A stretch of 35,949 nucleotides of DNA from Bacteroidota bacterium (GCA_004292785.1 RDXG01000230.1:1-35949); one strand, 5' to 3'; positions 23,354 through 32,848 are shown, counted from the stretch's first letter. Notes: a model not told the origin generated them from the sequence alone. Program-made: numbers and translations.

Positions 23354-24925
23354 ATGAAAATATTTTTTGTCATTTATTTTTTTCTGTTGTCCAACTTGCT
23401 TTTTGCACAATTAGAGGTCATCAAAAAACAGGAACTGCCTGTTATAAAAGCCATTGGTTCAAATTACAAATTTGTGCATTTGTCTGAAAAAGGCTTGTTT
23501 TTGATGCTAGAAAGCGAAGAAAGTTTGCGAAATTCTAAGCGTGAAGTTTTATTTACCAAATATGATACCGCTTTAAATAGGCTTTGGTCTGGTTTTATTT
23601 CCATCAAATATGCGTCTGTAATGCAACAACATTGTTTGGATAACAACGATTTGTATTACCTCATTTACCGTGAAGAATTTGAATACGACATTTTGAAAAT
23701 CAATTTGGAAACAGGTTTGATGGAAATTGTGCCTTTCGAAAAAATCATGGATTTGAAAATCACAGGCTTCGAAGCTGCACAGGGAGTCTTGTTTTTAGGC
23801 GGAATGGTTGATAATATGCCTGTGGTTTTGCAATATGACTACAAAAATAGTTCTGTGCCAAAAGTGCTTTCTTCTATTTTTCAGGTAAAAGCAAATTTGA
23901 ACGCTTTAGTTATTGACCAAAAAAGGGAATCGGTTTGCGTGTTTATGACAGAAAAAAATAATACCAATCCCGATTTATATTTTAATGTCTATGATTTGGA
24001 AGGCAAATTGATCAACAAATGGATCAAAAAAAGTAGTGATGAACAGGCTTTTTTGACTTTCAAAATGTTTGCGCCAAATTCGCAAGAGCAATATTTGTTT
24101 GGAACTTATGCCTTAGGAAACCGAAGCAAAGCACAAGGTTTTTATGTAAATCGTTTTTTTAACAAAGAAGAAAGTTACGTTTATTTTTATGATTTTAGTT
24201 ATTTGAACAATTTTTTCAATTATTTGGGCGAAAAAAGGAAAAATAATATGTTCGAAAAAATCAAAAAAAGGCAAAATAAAGGCAAAACTTTTATTCACGA
24301 TCAGCAATTATTTTTGCACGATTTGGTATTTGGTGAGGACAAAATTTATTTGACCGCAGAGTCTTACACAAGTTCTGTTCAAGACAATAGCACAAATTCA
24401 GCTTATCCTTCTTCTTTGGCAAATTCTAACCTTATTTATCGAGGGATGTCAGGTTTAAGGTCTTATCAGCCATATTCCTCATTGTTCAGTACCCCAAGCA
24501 GACGGCAAAATTTTGTGTATCGTTACAAAAATTCGGTAGTTTGTGGCTTTGACAAGACAGGAAAGTTGCTTTGGGACAACAGTTTTGAATTTGAAAACCT
24601 AAATTATCCGCAATTAATGCCCATTTTGCAAACAGGTTTTCAACAAGATTCGATCACGATGTTGCATTTGCAAGACAAAAAAATACTTTTTAAACAAACT
24701 AAAAACAGTTTTGCAATAGATAGTTTGCAGAAATTTGAGCCAAAATTGATCGCAGAAGGCGAAGATTTGAAAGATAGTGAAGACGAAAACATTGATTTTT
24801 GGTACGGAAATTATTTTTTGATGCACGGAATCCAAGACATCAAAGACGAGGAAAAACAACAAAGGCGAAAAGTTTTTTATTTGGCAAAAATTGGAAAAAC
24901 CAATGCCAAAAAAGAAGAAAAATAA
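23354..24925 (+). CDS. Secreted protein of unknown function, paralogue A of a tandem pair
   Basis: The 523-residue product has a signal peptide (1-19, SNLLFAQ). The rest is beta-rich, with repeated patterns such as LFLGGMVDNMPVVLQYDYKN, LYFNVYDLEGKLINKWIKK and VVCGFDKTGKLLWDNSFEFE. That spacing suggests a beta-propeller-like or repeated-strand fold, but no family is recognised. It is strikingly similar to the next gene from end to end, and both finish in KIGKTNAKKEEK. The segment around 343-395 is serine/asparagine-rich and unrelated between the two. It is probably periplasmic or outer-membrane associated. Confidence 0.75.
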   Translation: MKIFFVIYFFLLSNLLFAQLEVIKKQELPVIKAIGSNYKFVHLSEKGLFLMLESEESLRNSKREVLFTKYDTALNRLWSGFISIKYASVMQQHCLDNNDLYYLIYREEFEYDILKINLETGLMEIVPFEKIMDLKITGFEAAQGVLFLGGMVDNMPVVLQYDYKNSSVPKVLSSIFQVKANLNALVIDQKRESVCVFMTEKNNTNPDLYFNVYDLEGKLINKWIKKSSDEQAFLTFKMFAPNSQEQYLFGTYALGNRSKAQGFYVNRFFNKEESYVYFYDFSYLNNFFNYLGEKRKNNMFEKIKKRQNKGKTFIHDQQLFLHDLVFGEDKIYLTAESYTSSVQDNSTNSAYPSSLANSNLIYRGMSGLRSYQPYSSLFSTPSRRQNFVYRYKNSVVCGFDKTGKLLWDNSFEFENLNYPQLMPILQTGFQQDSITMLHLQDKKILFKQTKNSFAIDSLQKFEPKLIAEGEDLKDSEDENIDFWYGNYFLMHGIQDIKDEEKQQRRKVFYLAKIGKTNAKKEEK

Positions 24926-24940
24926 AATACATAAAATACA

Positions 24941-26509
24941 ATGAAAACACTTTTTTTAATATACTTTTTTTTGTTAAATCACCTACTTTTTGCACAAATA
25001 AATATGCTAAAAAGAGCAGAAATTCCATTTTCGAAGGTCGTTGGGGCTAATTATAGCCTTGTTCATTCTTCTGAAAAAGGCATACTTTTGATGCTTGAAA
25101 GTCAAGAAACCGAACTAACTTCCACAGAAAAAGAAATTATTTTTAGCAAATACGACAGCGCGCTAAATCCAATTTGGACAGCTACTATTTCGGTTGGTTA
25201 TTTGGCGATCATGCAAAAACATTGTTTAGATGGCGATGATTTGTTTTTTTTGATCAAAAACAAGAAAAACGATTATAACATTATCAAAATCAATTTGCAA
25301 AACGGTTTGATAAGTTTGCTCAACTACAAAAAATTGCTAGAAATAGACATCAGCCATTTTGAAGTTGCCAACGGAATCTTATTTTTGGGCGGAACGGTTG
25401 ATAATATGACCGTAGTTTTGCAATATGACTACAAAAATAGCAGATCGCCCAAAGTTTTGCCTTCCATTTGGCAGGAAAAAGTTAGTTTAAACACTTTGAT
25501 AGTTGATCAAAAAAAGGAGTCGGTGCTTGTCATTACTTCCGAAAAAAGTAATTCTAATTCAGATTTATTTTTTTATAGCTACGATCTAAACGGCAAACTT
25601 CTGAACAAATGGGTAAAAAAAGGGAATAATGAACACAGTTTTTTAGCTTTTAAAACTTTTGTGCCAAATTCTGAAGAGTTATATTTATTTGGAACTTATG
25701 CTTTGGGCAAACGCGACAAGGCGCAGGGATTTTATGTAAGTCGTTTTTCGAATGCAGAAGAAAATTTTACTTATTTCTATGATTTTAGTTCTTTGAACAA
25801 TTTTTTTAACCATTTGGGCGAAAAAGGAAAGGAAAAATTGTTGGAAAAAGTCAAAAATAAAGAGCAAAAAGGCAAAGTTTTTATTCATGAAGAAGATGTA
25901 TTTTTGCACGATTTGGAAATTAAAGAGGATAGAATTTATTTGACTGCTGAACTTTATGTAACTGATCTTGCAGGCTATGAACTTAATCCTGCTCAGACGA
26001 TGCAGAGGACAATAAATGAAAGTAAAATGAGTGGCGCAGATCGTTTTTACAAAACACTAGGCATGGATCAACATCAAAAGGCTATTTATGAAGGAAAGGC
26101 TTTGTACGCCTACAAAAGTGCAGTAATTTGTGGTTTTGACAAGACAGGAAAATTGCTTTGGGATAACGATTTTGATTATCAAAAATTGAAATATGTTGAA
26201 CTTTCGCCTGTTTTACAAAATATTTTTAGCCAAGATTCTATAACCATGTTGCATTGGCAGGATCAAAATTTGTTGCTCAAACGCAGTTATGGCAATTTTA
26301 CTTTGGATAGTTTGCAAAAATTCGAGCCAAAATTGCTTGACAAACACGAAAGAGTAGAATATGCTGAACGCGAAAAAATAATTTTTTGGTACAAAAACTA
26401 CTTTTTGATATACGGATTCCACGAAATTACGGACAAAGAAAACAAAAGGCGAAAAGTTTTTTATTTGGTAAAAATTGGAAAAACCAATGCCAAAAAAGAA
26501 GAAAAATAA
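24941..26509 (+). CDS. Secreted protein of unknown function, paralogue B of a tandem pair
   Basis: The 522-residue product has a signal peptide (1-19, NHLLFAQ) and starts 15 bases after paralogue A, so the two are co-transcribed. Matching blocks include LFLGGTVDNMTVVLQYDYKN, LYLFGTYALGKRDKAQGFYV and CGFDKTGKLLWDNDFDY. The pair arose by tandem duplication and then diverged. The segment around 340-395 (DLAGYELNPAQTMQ..., FYKTLGMDQHQK) has no counterpart in A, which points to a variable surface loop or partner-binding region. Function is unknown. Confidence 0.75.
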   Translation: MKTLFLIYFFLLNHLLFAQINMLKRAEIPFSKVVGANYSLVHSSEKGILLMLESQETELTSTEKEIIFSKYDSALNPIWTATISVGYLAIMQKHCLDGDDLFFLIKNKKNDYNIIKINLQNGLISLLNYKKLLEIDISHFEVANGILFLGGTVDNMTVVLQYDYKNSRSPKVLPSIWQEKVSLNTLIVDQKKESVLVITSEKSNSNSDLFFYSYDLNGKLLNKWVKKGNNEHSFLAFKTFVPNSEELYLFGTYALGKRDKAQGFYVSRFSNAEENFTYFYDFSSLNNFFNHLGEKGKEKLLEKVKNKEQKGKVFIHEEDVFLHDLEIKEDRIYLTAELYVTDLAGYELNPAQTMQRTINESKMSGADRFYKTLGMDQHQKAIYEGKALYAYKSAVICGFDKTGKLLWDNDFDYQKLKYVELSPVLQNIFSQDSITMLHWQDQNLLLKRSYGNFTLDSLQKFEPKLLDKHERVEYAEREKIIFWYKNYFLIYGFHEITDKENKRRKVFYLVKIGKTNAKKEEK

Positions 26510-26582
26510 ACCTTGTCAAGTTTTAAAACGTGGTTATTTTTGCTAAATTTATCCAAACAAGTACATTATAAAAAATTATTCT

Positions 26583-28022
26583 ATGAGTCCGATACTGGTT
26601 TTTTCTATTTTGGCAGTTTATTTTAGTTTATTGCTCATTACGTCTTATTTTACATCAAAAAATGTAAGTAATGCCAATTTTTTTATGGCAAACCGCCAAT
26701 CTAGTTGGTATTTGGTGGCTTACGGAATGATTGGGGCATCGCTTTCTGGGGTTACTTTTATTTCTGTGCCTGCTTGGGTTAAAGAAAGTCAATTTAGTTA
26801 TATGGCGGTAGTTTTTGGCTATGTGCTTGGGTATGTAGTCATTGCAAAAGTGCTTCTGCCTTTGTATTATCGGCTAAATTTGTTGTCAATTTATACATAC
26901 CTTACACAAAGATTTGGATTTTGGTCGCATCAAACAGGAACTGCTTTTTTCTTACTTTCCAAAATGCTCGGAGCTTCGGCTCGCTTATATTTGGCAGCGG
27001 TTGTTTTGCAATTATTTCTTTTTGATGCCTTAGAAGTACCTTTTTTTGTTACAGTTGCCATTACCTTAGGCTTAATTTGGCTTTATACATTCAGAGGAGG
27101 CATACAAACCATTGTTTGGACAGATACCTTGCAAACGACTTTTATGTTGGCGGCAGTAGTGGCTACGATCTTGGTTTTAAGCCAAAAAATGGATATTTCC
27201 TATTTGGATATTCCAAAAACAATTATTGAAAGCGATTATTCACAAATATTTTTTTGGGATTGGAAAGACAGCAAATTTTTTATAAAACAATTCATTTCTG
27301 GAGCATTTATTACAATTGTCATGACAGGACTAGATCAAGACATGATGCAAAAAAACTTGACTTGCAAAACCTTAGCCGATTCGCAAAAAAATATGTTTTC
27401 TTTAAGCGTAATTATTGCTTTTGTGAATGTTATTTTCCTTTCTTTGGGGGCAATGTTGTATTTGTATGCCCAAAAAAATAGCATTGATTTGCCTCTAAAA
27501 TCCGATGAAATGTATCCCATGCTTGCCAAAGATCATTTGGGTACAATAGTGGGAATTTTGTTTGTGGTTGGTGTAGTGGCGGCGGCTTATTCGAGTGCAG
27601 ACTCGGCTTTGACGGCTTTGACAACTTCTTTTTGTGTGGATATACTCAAAATTGACGAAAAACCTGAATCAGAACAAAAAAATTTACGAATGAAAGTTCA
27701 TGTTTTCATGACTTTTGTCATGCTTTTGGTGATCGTCTTGTTTGATATTTTTAACGAAAGCAATGTAATTAAAGCTGTTTTTGTCTTGGCAAGTTATACT
27801 TATGGACCTCTTTTGGGTTTGTTTACTTTTGGACTTTATACTTCTTGGAAAGTCAAGGATCGTTTTGTGCCTTTTATTTGCATTGTTTCCCCGATTTTGT
27901 GTTTTTTCTTGGACAAATATTCTGTAGAATTATTGAACGGTTATAAATTTGGTTTTGAGTTGCTGCTGGTCAATGGTGCTTTAACTTTTTTTGGTTTATT
28001 TATTTTGAGAAAAAAATATTAA
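26583..28022 (+). CDS. Sodium:solute symporter (SSS family)
   Basis: The 479-residue product has about 13 hydrophobic helices. SSS-family phrases include NFFMANRQSSWYLVAYGMIGASLSGVTFISVPAW in helices 1-2, the loop RGGIQTIVWTDTLQ and VVAAAYSSADSALTALTTSFCVDIL near helix 8, where sodium ligands (S/S/A) usually lie. It would import a small solute using the sodium gradient. The substrate cannot be deduced: pantothenate, proline, sugar and sialic acid transporters all share this fold. It stands alone between the secreted paralogues and the third phosphatase gene. Confidence 0.88.
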   Translation: MSPILVFSILAVYFSLLLITSYFTSKNVSNANFFMANRQSSWYLVAYGMIGASLSGVTFISVPAWVKESQFSYMAVVFGYVLGYVVIAKVLLPLYYRLNLLSIYTYLTQRFGFWSHQTGTAFFLLSKMLGASARLYLAAVVLQLFLFDALEVPFFVTVAITLGLIWLYTFRGGIQTIVWTDTLQTTFMLAAVVATILVLSQKMDISYLDIPKTIIESDYSQIFFWDWKDSKFFIKQFISGAFITIVMTGLDQDMMQKNLTCKTLADSQKNMFSLSVIIAFVNVIFLSLGAMLYLYAQKNSIDLPLKSDEMYPMLAKDHLGTIVGILFVVGVVAAAYSSADSALTALTTSFCVDILKIDEKPESEQKNLRMKVHVFMTFVMLLVIVLFDIFNESNVIKAVFVLASYTYGPLLGLFTFGLYTSWKVKDRFVPFICIVSPILCFFLDKYSVELLNGYKFGFELLLVNGALTFFGLFILRKKY

Positions 28023-28071
28023 TTTTTTATTAATAAATTTGTAATAAGAAAAAAAAAAGGTATGTTTGGAA

Positions 28072-30255
28072 ATGAAAAAAATTGGTTTACTAATCTTGTT
28101 TTGTTGGTTTTATAATATGCTTTTTGCGCAGCAAAGTATTCCCAAAACCATTGACAGTTTACAAAATTTGATAAAAAAAGGAATCGAGGACAGCAATAAA
28201 GTGATGCGTTTGTCCGAACTATCCTATTTTTATCGAGGTTTTAAGCCCGATTCTTCTATGCTGTTAGCGGAGCAAAATTTGGAGCTTTCCAAAAAACTAA
28301 ATTATATAAAAGGGTTTGCTTTGTCTTTTCTTGATGTGGCGGGTGCTTTTTTGTTTTTGGATAACTATAATCAAGCCATTTATTATTGCAAACAAGCTCT
28401 TACTTATTCCGATCAAATTCCAGAAAAATATGTTAAAGGTATGATTTTGAATATGTTAGGCAGGGTTTATTTGACACAAAGCGATTACAAAAAAGCCCTA
28501 CAATATTTTTTGGAAGCCTTAAAAGTGCGCGAAAAATGTGGAGACCAGTTGGGAGTAGCACAAACTTACAATTATATTGCAACTGTTTATGACCAACAAG
28601 ACAACAAAGTTTTGGCATTAGAATATCACGAAAAAGCCTTAAAAATTAGAGAAAAATATAACGATCATCAGGGAATAGCACAAAGTTTGAACAATATTGG
28701 CAAAATGTATCGCTTTAAAAAAGAATACGAAAAAGCCTTAGAATATTTCCAAAATGCCTATAAAATGGACAATATTCTTAAATATCATTACGGCAGAGCC
28801 ATCGATTTGAACAATATTGCAAGTATTTATGTCCAACAAAATAAAAAACAAGAAGCGTTAAAAATATACGAGCAAGTGTTGGCGTTGCGAGACTCGCTTA
28901 AAGACGGCAAAGGAACAGTTTATACCTTAATTGCTTTGGCTCAATTACAATTATCTCTAAATAGTGTAGAAATAGCCAAAAAGCACGCAGAACAAGCCGA
29001 AAAACTTTCAGAAATTTATAATTTGCCCAACGAATTACAAGATATTTATTTCATTTTGTCCAAATGTTATGACTATGAAAACAATATCGCGCAGGCATTT
29101 CTGTTTCATAAAATGGGAACACAACTTAAAGATAGTTTGTTTAACATGGAAAAAAGTAAAATTTCTGCAAATTTACAATCTGCTTATGATTTAGAAAAAA
29201 AAGAAGCCCAAATAGATTTACTTTACAAAGACAAAACCATTCAAGATCAAAGCAATAGTTTTAAACTTAATATTGCCCTTCTGATATTTTTGGCTATGAG
29301 TATTATTGCTTTTCTGTTGTGGAAAAATTATCGTAAAAGTGTGATAATCAATGAACAGCTAGTGTTGCAAAAAAATCAAATTACAGAAAAAAACGAAGAA
29401 CTTTTTCAGGCAAACGAAGAACTTACCATCAATTTGGATATTATTAATAAACAAAGGCAAGAAATATTACAAAAAAATAACAATATTACCGACAGTATCA
29501 ATTATGCCAAACGAATTCAGATGGCAATTTTACCTTTGGAAGAAGATTTTGAAAACGTTTTTGGTAAAGACAATTTTTTTATTATTTATGAACCCAAAAA
29601 TATTGTTTCAGGTGATTTTTATTGGCTTCATCTTGAAGGTAACACAACCATGCTTGCAGTTGTGGATTGTACAGGTCATGGCGTTCCTGGTGCTTTGATG
29701 AGTATGATTGGCAGAGAATCTTTGGATAAAATTGTCAGTGATCAGAAAGACTTAATGCCTAATCAAATATTGACTTTGTTAGACATTCATGTACGTCAAA
29801 TTTTGAAACAAAATAGCACCAAAACCAATGACGGCATGGATATTTGTTTGGTTCAAATTGATAAAAAAGAGAACCAAATTGCATATTCTGGTGCTAAAAT
29901 ACCATTAATTTATGTACAAGACCATCAATTATTTAAAATTAAAGGAAATTCCTTTTCTATTGGTGGAAAAAAAATTGGCAAAGAAGAAAGTTTTACTACA
30001 CATATTATAGAACTAGACAAAATGGTTCAGGAAGTAGTTTTTTATATGTCTTCTGATGGTTATCAAGACCAATTTGGAGGCAAAGAAGGCAGAAAATTTA
30101 TGAGTAAAGCCTTCAAAGAACTATTAGACAATATTCACATCGATAATATGAAAGAACAAAAATATATTTTAGAAAAAACATTTGTTGAGTGGAAAAATAA
30201 AAGCGATCAAACAGATGATATCACTGTTGTTGGCATTAAAATAAACTCATTTTAA
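28072..30255 (+). CDS. TPR-repeat membrane protein with C-terminal SpoIIE/PP2C phosphatase domain
   Basis: ATG at 28072 begins the signal peptide KKIGLLILFCWFYNMLFAQ; a TTG six bases earlier is in frame but less likely. The 727 residues contain about eight TPR units (60-330). A transmembrane helix lies near 401-417, then a long coiled coil (about 425-475) and a SpoIIE-type domain. Motifs are DCTGHGVPGA (D532), DGMDICLVQI, SDGYQDQFGG and DDITVVGIKI. The architecture matches the copies at 263 and 5218. TAAATTTG at 28034-28041 fits the -7 consensus, without a well-spaced -33. A MerR-type gene follows after 105 bases. Confidence 0.9.
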   Translation: MKKIGLLILFCWFYNMLFAQQSIPKTIDSLQNLIKKGIEDSNKVMRLSELSYFYRGFKPDSSMLLAEQNLELSKKLNYIKGFALSFLDVAGAFLFLDNYNQAIYYCKQALTYSDQIPEKYVKGMILNMLGRVYLTQSDYKKALQYFLEALKVREKCGDQLGVAQTYNYIATVYDQQDNKVLALEYHEKALKIREKYNDHQGIAQSLNNIGKMYRFKKEYEKALEYFQNAYKMDNILKYHYGRAIDLNNIASIYVQQNKKQEALKIYEQVLALRDSLKDGKGTVYTLIALAQLQLSLNSVEIAKKHAEQAEKLSEIYNLPNELQDIYFILSKCYDYENNIAQAFLFHKMGTQLKDSLFNMEKSKISANLQSAYDLEKKEAQIDLLYKDKTIQDQSNSFKLNIALLIFLAMSIIAFLLWKNYRKSVIINEQLVLQKNQITEKNEELFQANEELTINLDIINKQRQEILQKNNNITDSINYAKRIQMAILPLEEDFENVFGKDNFFIIYEPKNIVSGDFYWLHLEGNTTMLAVVDCTGHGVPGALMSMIGRESLDKIVSDQKDLMPNQILTLLDIHVRQILKQNSTKTNDGMDICLVQIDKKENQIAYSGAKIPLIYVQDHQLFKIKGNSFSIGGKKIGKEESFTTHIIELDKMVQEVVFYMSSDGYQDQFGGKEGRKFMSKAFKELLDNIHIDNMKEQKYILEKTFVEWKNKSDQTDDITVVGIKINSF

Positions 30256-30360
30256 TCTTTAACAAAAAAAATGTTTAATCTTTTTTTGATTTCTTTAAAC
30301 AAAAAATCGAATTAATCATTATAGTTCATGTAATTTTAGCACACCAAAACATTTACTGAC

Positions 30361-31257
30361 ATGAGCCATTATTCGATTAAAGATTTAGAGAATTTGACAG
30401 GAATTAAAGCCCATACCATCCGAATGTGGGAGCAACGATACAACCTCATTACGCCTGAAAGAACGGACACAAACATCCGAACCTATGGAAGTGAAGATTT
30501 GAAATTGATGCTCAATGTATCTTTGCTAAACAATCATGGATACAAAATATCGAAGATAGCAAAAATGTCTTCGAATGAAGTTTGTAATTGTGTGATGGAA
30601 ACCATCGAAAAACGCAGTTCCTTTGAAGACCAAATTGGCGCTCTAACCATTGCGATGCTAGATTTGAACGAACAATATTTTGATCAAATCATGTCCAAAA
30701 ATATTACAGAATTTGGTTTCGAACAAACCATGATCAAAATTATTTATCCTTTTTTTTCTAGAGTTGGTACTTTGTGGATTGCGAATGCAGTTAATCCCGC
30801 CCAAGAACATTTCATTAGTAATCTTATTCGCCAAAAAGTTATTCAGGCAATTTCCTCTACGGATTGTCTTTCCAAAAATGCGCGCAAATTCCTACTTTTT
30901 TTGCCCGAAGGCGAACTTCATGAACTAAGTTTGTTATTTGCCTATTATTTGATCAAATCAAGAGGGCATCAAGTATTTTATTTGGGACAAAATATGCCCA
31001 TGCACGATTTGTATTCGGTTTATGAAACTCATAAAGCAGATTATTTATTTGCCATCATTACTACCACGCCTTCACAAGACCAAATCCAAAATTATGTGGA
31101 TAAACTTGCAGACTTGATCCCAAATGCAAAAATATTGCTTACAGGTCGCCAAGTGGTGGGGCAAGATATTCAAACCAAAGACAACACAACCGTAATTACG
31201 GATATTAGTATTTTAATTAATTTGATTGAGGAATTGGCAGAAAGTAATCGATCTTAA
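30361..31257 (+). CDS. MerR-family regulator with B12-binding domain, CarH/LitR-like
   Basis: The 298-residue product has an N-terminal MerR helix-turn-helix (SIKDLENLTGIKAHTIRMWEQRYNLI and RTYGSEDL). A helical cap and a cobalamin-binding Rossmann domain follow. The CarH photoreceptor signature Wx9EH is exact (W139...E149-H150). GELHELSLLFAYYLIKSRG places a histidine (H187) where CarH has its lower cobalt ligand. CarH-type proteins bind adenosylcobalamin, repress promoters in the dark and release DNA when light breaks the Co-C bond, often controlling carotenoid genes. CrtZ elsewhere in this window fits, but no carotenoid gene is adjacent. Confidence 0.85.
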   Translation: MSHYSIKDLENLTGIKAHTIRMWEQRYNLITPERTDTNIRTYGSEDLKLMLNVSLLNNHGYKISKIAKMSSNEVCNCVMETIEKRSSFEDQIGALTIAMLDLNEQYFDQIMSKNITEFGFEQTMIKIIYPFFSRVGTLWIANAVNPAQEHFISNLIRQKVIQAISSTDCLSKNARKFLLFLPEGELHELSLLFAYYLIKSRGHQVFYLGQNMPMHDLYSVYETHKADYLFAIITTTPSQDQIQNYVDKLADLIPNAKILLTGRQVVGQDIQTKDNTTVITDISILINLIEELAESNRS

Positions 31258-31286
31258 ATCTATTTGTATTTTGTAAGTAATAGAGC

Positions 31287-31331
31287 ATAACTATCAGACA
31301 CCTCAAAAGTGTCGGATAAATTGATTATCAA
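31287..31331. repeat. Dispersed hairpin repeat, copy 2
   Basis: ATCAGACAC (31293-31301) pairs with GTGTCGGAT (31309-31317) with one mismatch, followed by AAATTGATTATCAA. GTGTCGGATA...TTGATTATCAA is shared with copy 1 at 15157-15180. Both lie within 70 bases downstream of a gene end. Confidence 0.65.
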
Positions 31332-31375
31332 AAATAATCTAAACTAAATACTTATGTTCATTTATGTACAAATTG

Positions 31376-31407
31376 TTTGATTTTTTGCAAAATCATTCCT
31401 AAATTTG
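31376..31407 (+). promoter_or_regulatory. Promoter of the winged-helix/TPR gene
   Basis: TTTG (31376-31379), a 20-base spacer and TAAATTTG (31400-31407) match the Bacteroidota promoter pattern fully. The start codon follows 20 bases later, implying a very short leader. Confidence 0.7.
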
Positions 31408-31427
31408 TAAGAATCATTTGAATTTGA

Positions 31428-32258
31428 ATGAAAGCATTAGAAATAAAAAAACTTTCTCGCCAAGAAAAACAGTGTGTATTATATTTTGCTGTTCTGCCTT
31501 CAAAACCAGAACCAATACTAAATTTGTCTGAATATTTTTTGTTAGGGCGAGATTTTGTAGATGATTTGTTGGACTGTTATCAGGAAAACACTTATACAAA
31601 ATCTTTTTTTGGCAGAGTACGCAGAATGATCGGGGACTTGACGCACATCACATTCCAATTACTTGTTTATGAAAAACTAAATGCCCCCAATGGTTTGCAA
31701 AAAACCTTAGATTCTTTGGTTCAAAAAGGTTGGCTGTTAGAAGAAAATAAAATGTACCAAATGCCTGAAAACATTCAGCAAATTGCCTTAAAAAACATGA
31801 AAGTAAGGGCAAAAAATTTGGTACTTTTACTCGACGGTTTTAGCAAAAGAATCGCTTTTCATAGTTCAGTAATGCTTCATGCAAGGCTTTTTTATATGCC
31901 TTATTGCGAACATTTGCTCAAAACTTTGCATGAAGACCACGCTTTGATTGCAAAACTTTCCAACATGGTCGGCAGAATTTATATGTTTTTGGGAGATCAC
32001 GAAAAAGCAATTTATTTTCAACTCCGAGATGTCCGAATTTGCGAAAAATTGTTTCCAAACAAACATTTGGATTTGGGATTTTGCTATGCAATGATGGCAA
32101 TTTACTATTATTATTCGGCAGAATATAAAAATGCCAAATTTTATATCGAAAAGTCAGCCGACATTTTTCAAAGAAATTTGCCACAAGACAACGAGGATTT
32201 ACAAAACGCTTTGGCTTGGAAAAACGACATTTACGAAGCCTACAACAACGATAAATAA
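31428..32258 (+). CDS. Winged-helix/TPR protein resembling the C-terminal half of STAND proteins
   Basis: The 276-residue product begins LSRQEKQCVLYFAVLPSKPEPI, followed by a helical segment and a GWLLEENKMYQMPENIQQIAL phrase. This is the pattern of the winged helix that follows the NTPase in NB-ARC/NACHT STAND proteins. The C-terminal part has TPR-like repeats (SNMVGRIYMFLGDHEKAIYFQ, CYAMMAIYYYYSAEYKNAKFYI). No P-loop is present, so it would be an NTPase-less relative or an independent adaptor. The similarity is by eye and the function unknown. A small membrane-protein gene follows after 22 bases in the same transcript. Confidence 0.6.
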   Translation: MKALEIKKLSRQEKQCVLYFAVLPSKPEPILNLSEYFLLGRDFVDDLLDCYQENTYTKSFFGRVRRMIGDLTHITFQLLVYEKLNAPNGLQKTLDSLVQKGWLLEENKMYQMPENIQQIALKNMKVRAKNLVLLLDGFSKRIAFHSSVMLHARLFYMPYCEHLLKTLHEDHALIAKLSNMVGRIYMFLGDHEKAIYFQLRDVRICEKLFPNKHLDLGFCYAMMAIYYYYSAEYKNAKFYIEKSADIFQRNLPQDNEDLQNALAWKNDIYEAYNNDK

Positions 32259-32280
32259 CAAAATTTTAAACTAAAAAATC

Positions 32281-32766
32281 ATGGCAAAATTCAAAGATAC
32301 AGCAAGTTTTATCAATACGCTGAACATCATTTATTACGCAATGTTTTGCGGACATATCATTTTCTTCTTTTTTGTGTATTTAAACAAGGAAAAAGAGGCT
32401 TTTTTCGATTTCCAAAACGAAGACATATTTAGCTACGTTGTTCCTTTGGTTTGTGTTGCAGAAGTGGCGATGGCTTATTTTTTGTTCCCAATTCGCTTAA
32501 AAGATGCGATCAAACAAGAAACTTTATCCAAAAAAATGGAAGGTTTTTTGTCTGCAAGCCTGATCAAATGGGCAATTTTAGAAGGTGGAGCTTTGTTTTC
32601 TGTGGCTGTTTTTTTCATTACCGCCAACAAAATGTATGCCGCTTGGTATGGTTTTATGGCTTTGGTTTTTGTGCTAAACCGCAACGATGCTCGGCATTTG
32701 GTTAGTTTATTAAAATTGAACAAAACTGAAGAAAAAATAGTAAGAGAAAATTTGCCTTTGGAATAA
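32281..32766 (+). CDS. Small four-helix membrane protein of unknown function
   Basis: The 161-residue product has four hydrophobic helices (about 12-34, 47-67, 90-110 and 115-133). The N-terminus is polar and so is the charged C-terminal tail LKLNKTEEKIVRENLPLE. No motif is recognised. It probably shares the promoter of the upstream winged-helix/TPR gene. A separate full promoter for the next gene begins at its last codons. Confidence 0.65.
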   Translation: MAKFKDTASFINTLNIIYYAMFCGHIIFFFFVYLNKEKEAFFDFQNEDIFSYVVPLVCVAEVAMAYFLFPIRLKDAIKQETLSKKMEGFLSASLIKWAILEGGALFSVAVFFITANKMYAAWYGFMALVFVLNRNDARHLVSLLKLNKTEEKIVRENLPLE

Positions 32767-32788
32767 AATTTGGATTACTTTACTTTTG
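32757..32788 (+). promoter_or_regulatory. Promoter of the PilJ-like/SpoIIE gene
   Basis: TTTG (32757-32760), a 20-base spacer and TACTTTTG (32781-32788) match the Bacteroidota promoter pattern fully, about 60 bases before the start codon at 32849. The -33 element lies within the end of the upstream gene. Confidence 0.7.
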
Positions 32789-32848
32789 AAAATTTCCACA
32801 AAAAACATAAACCCCTGAACGCTATGTAAAATAAAAAAATCATCAGCT

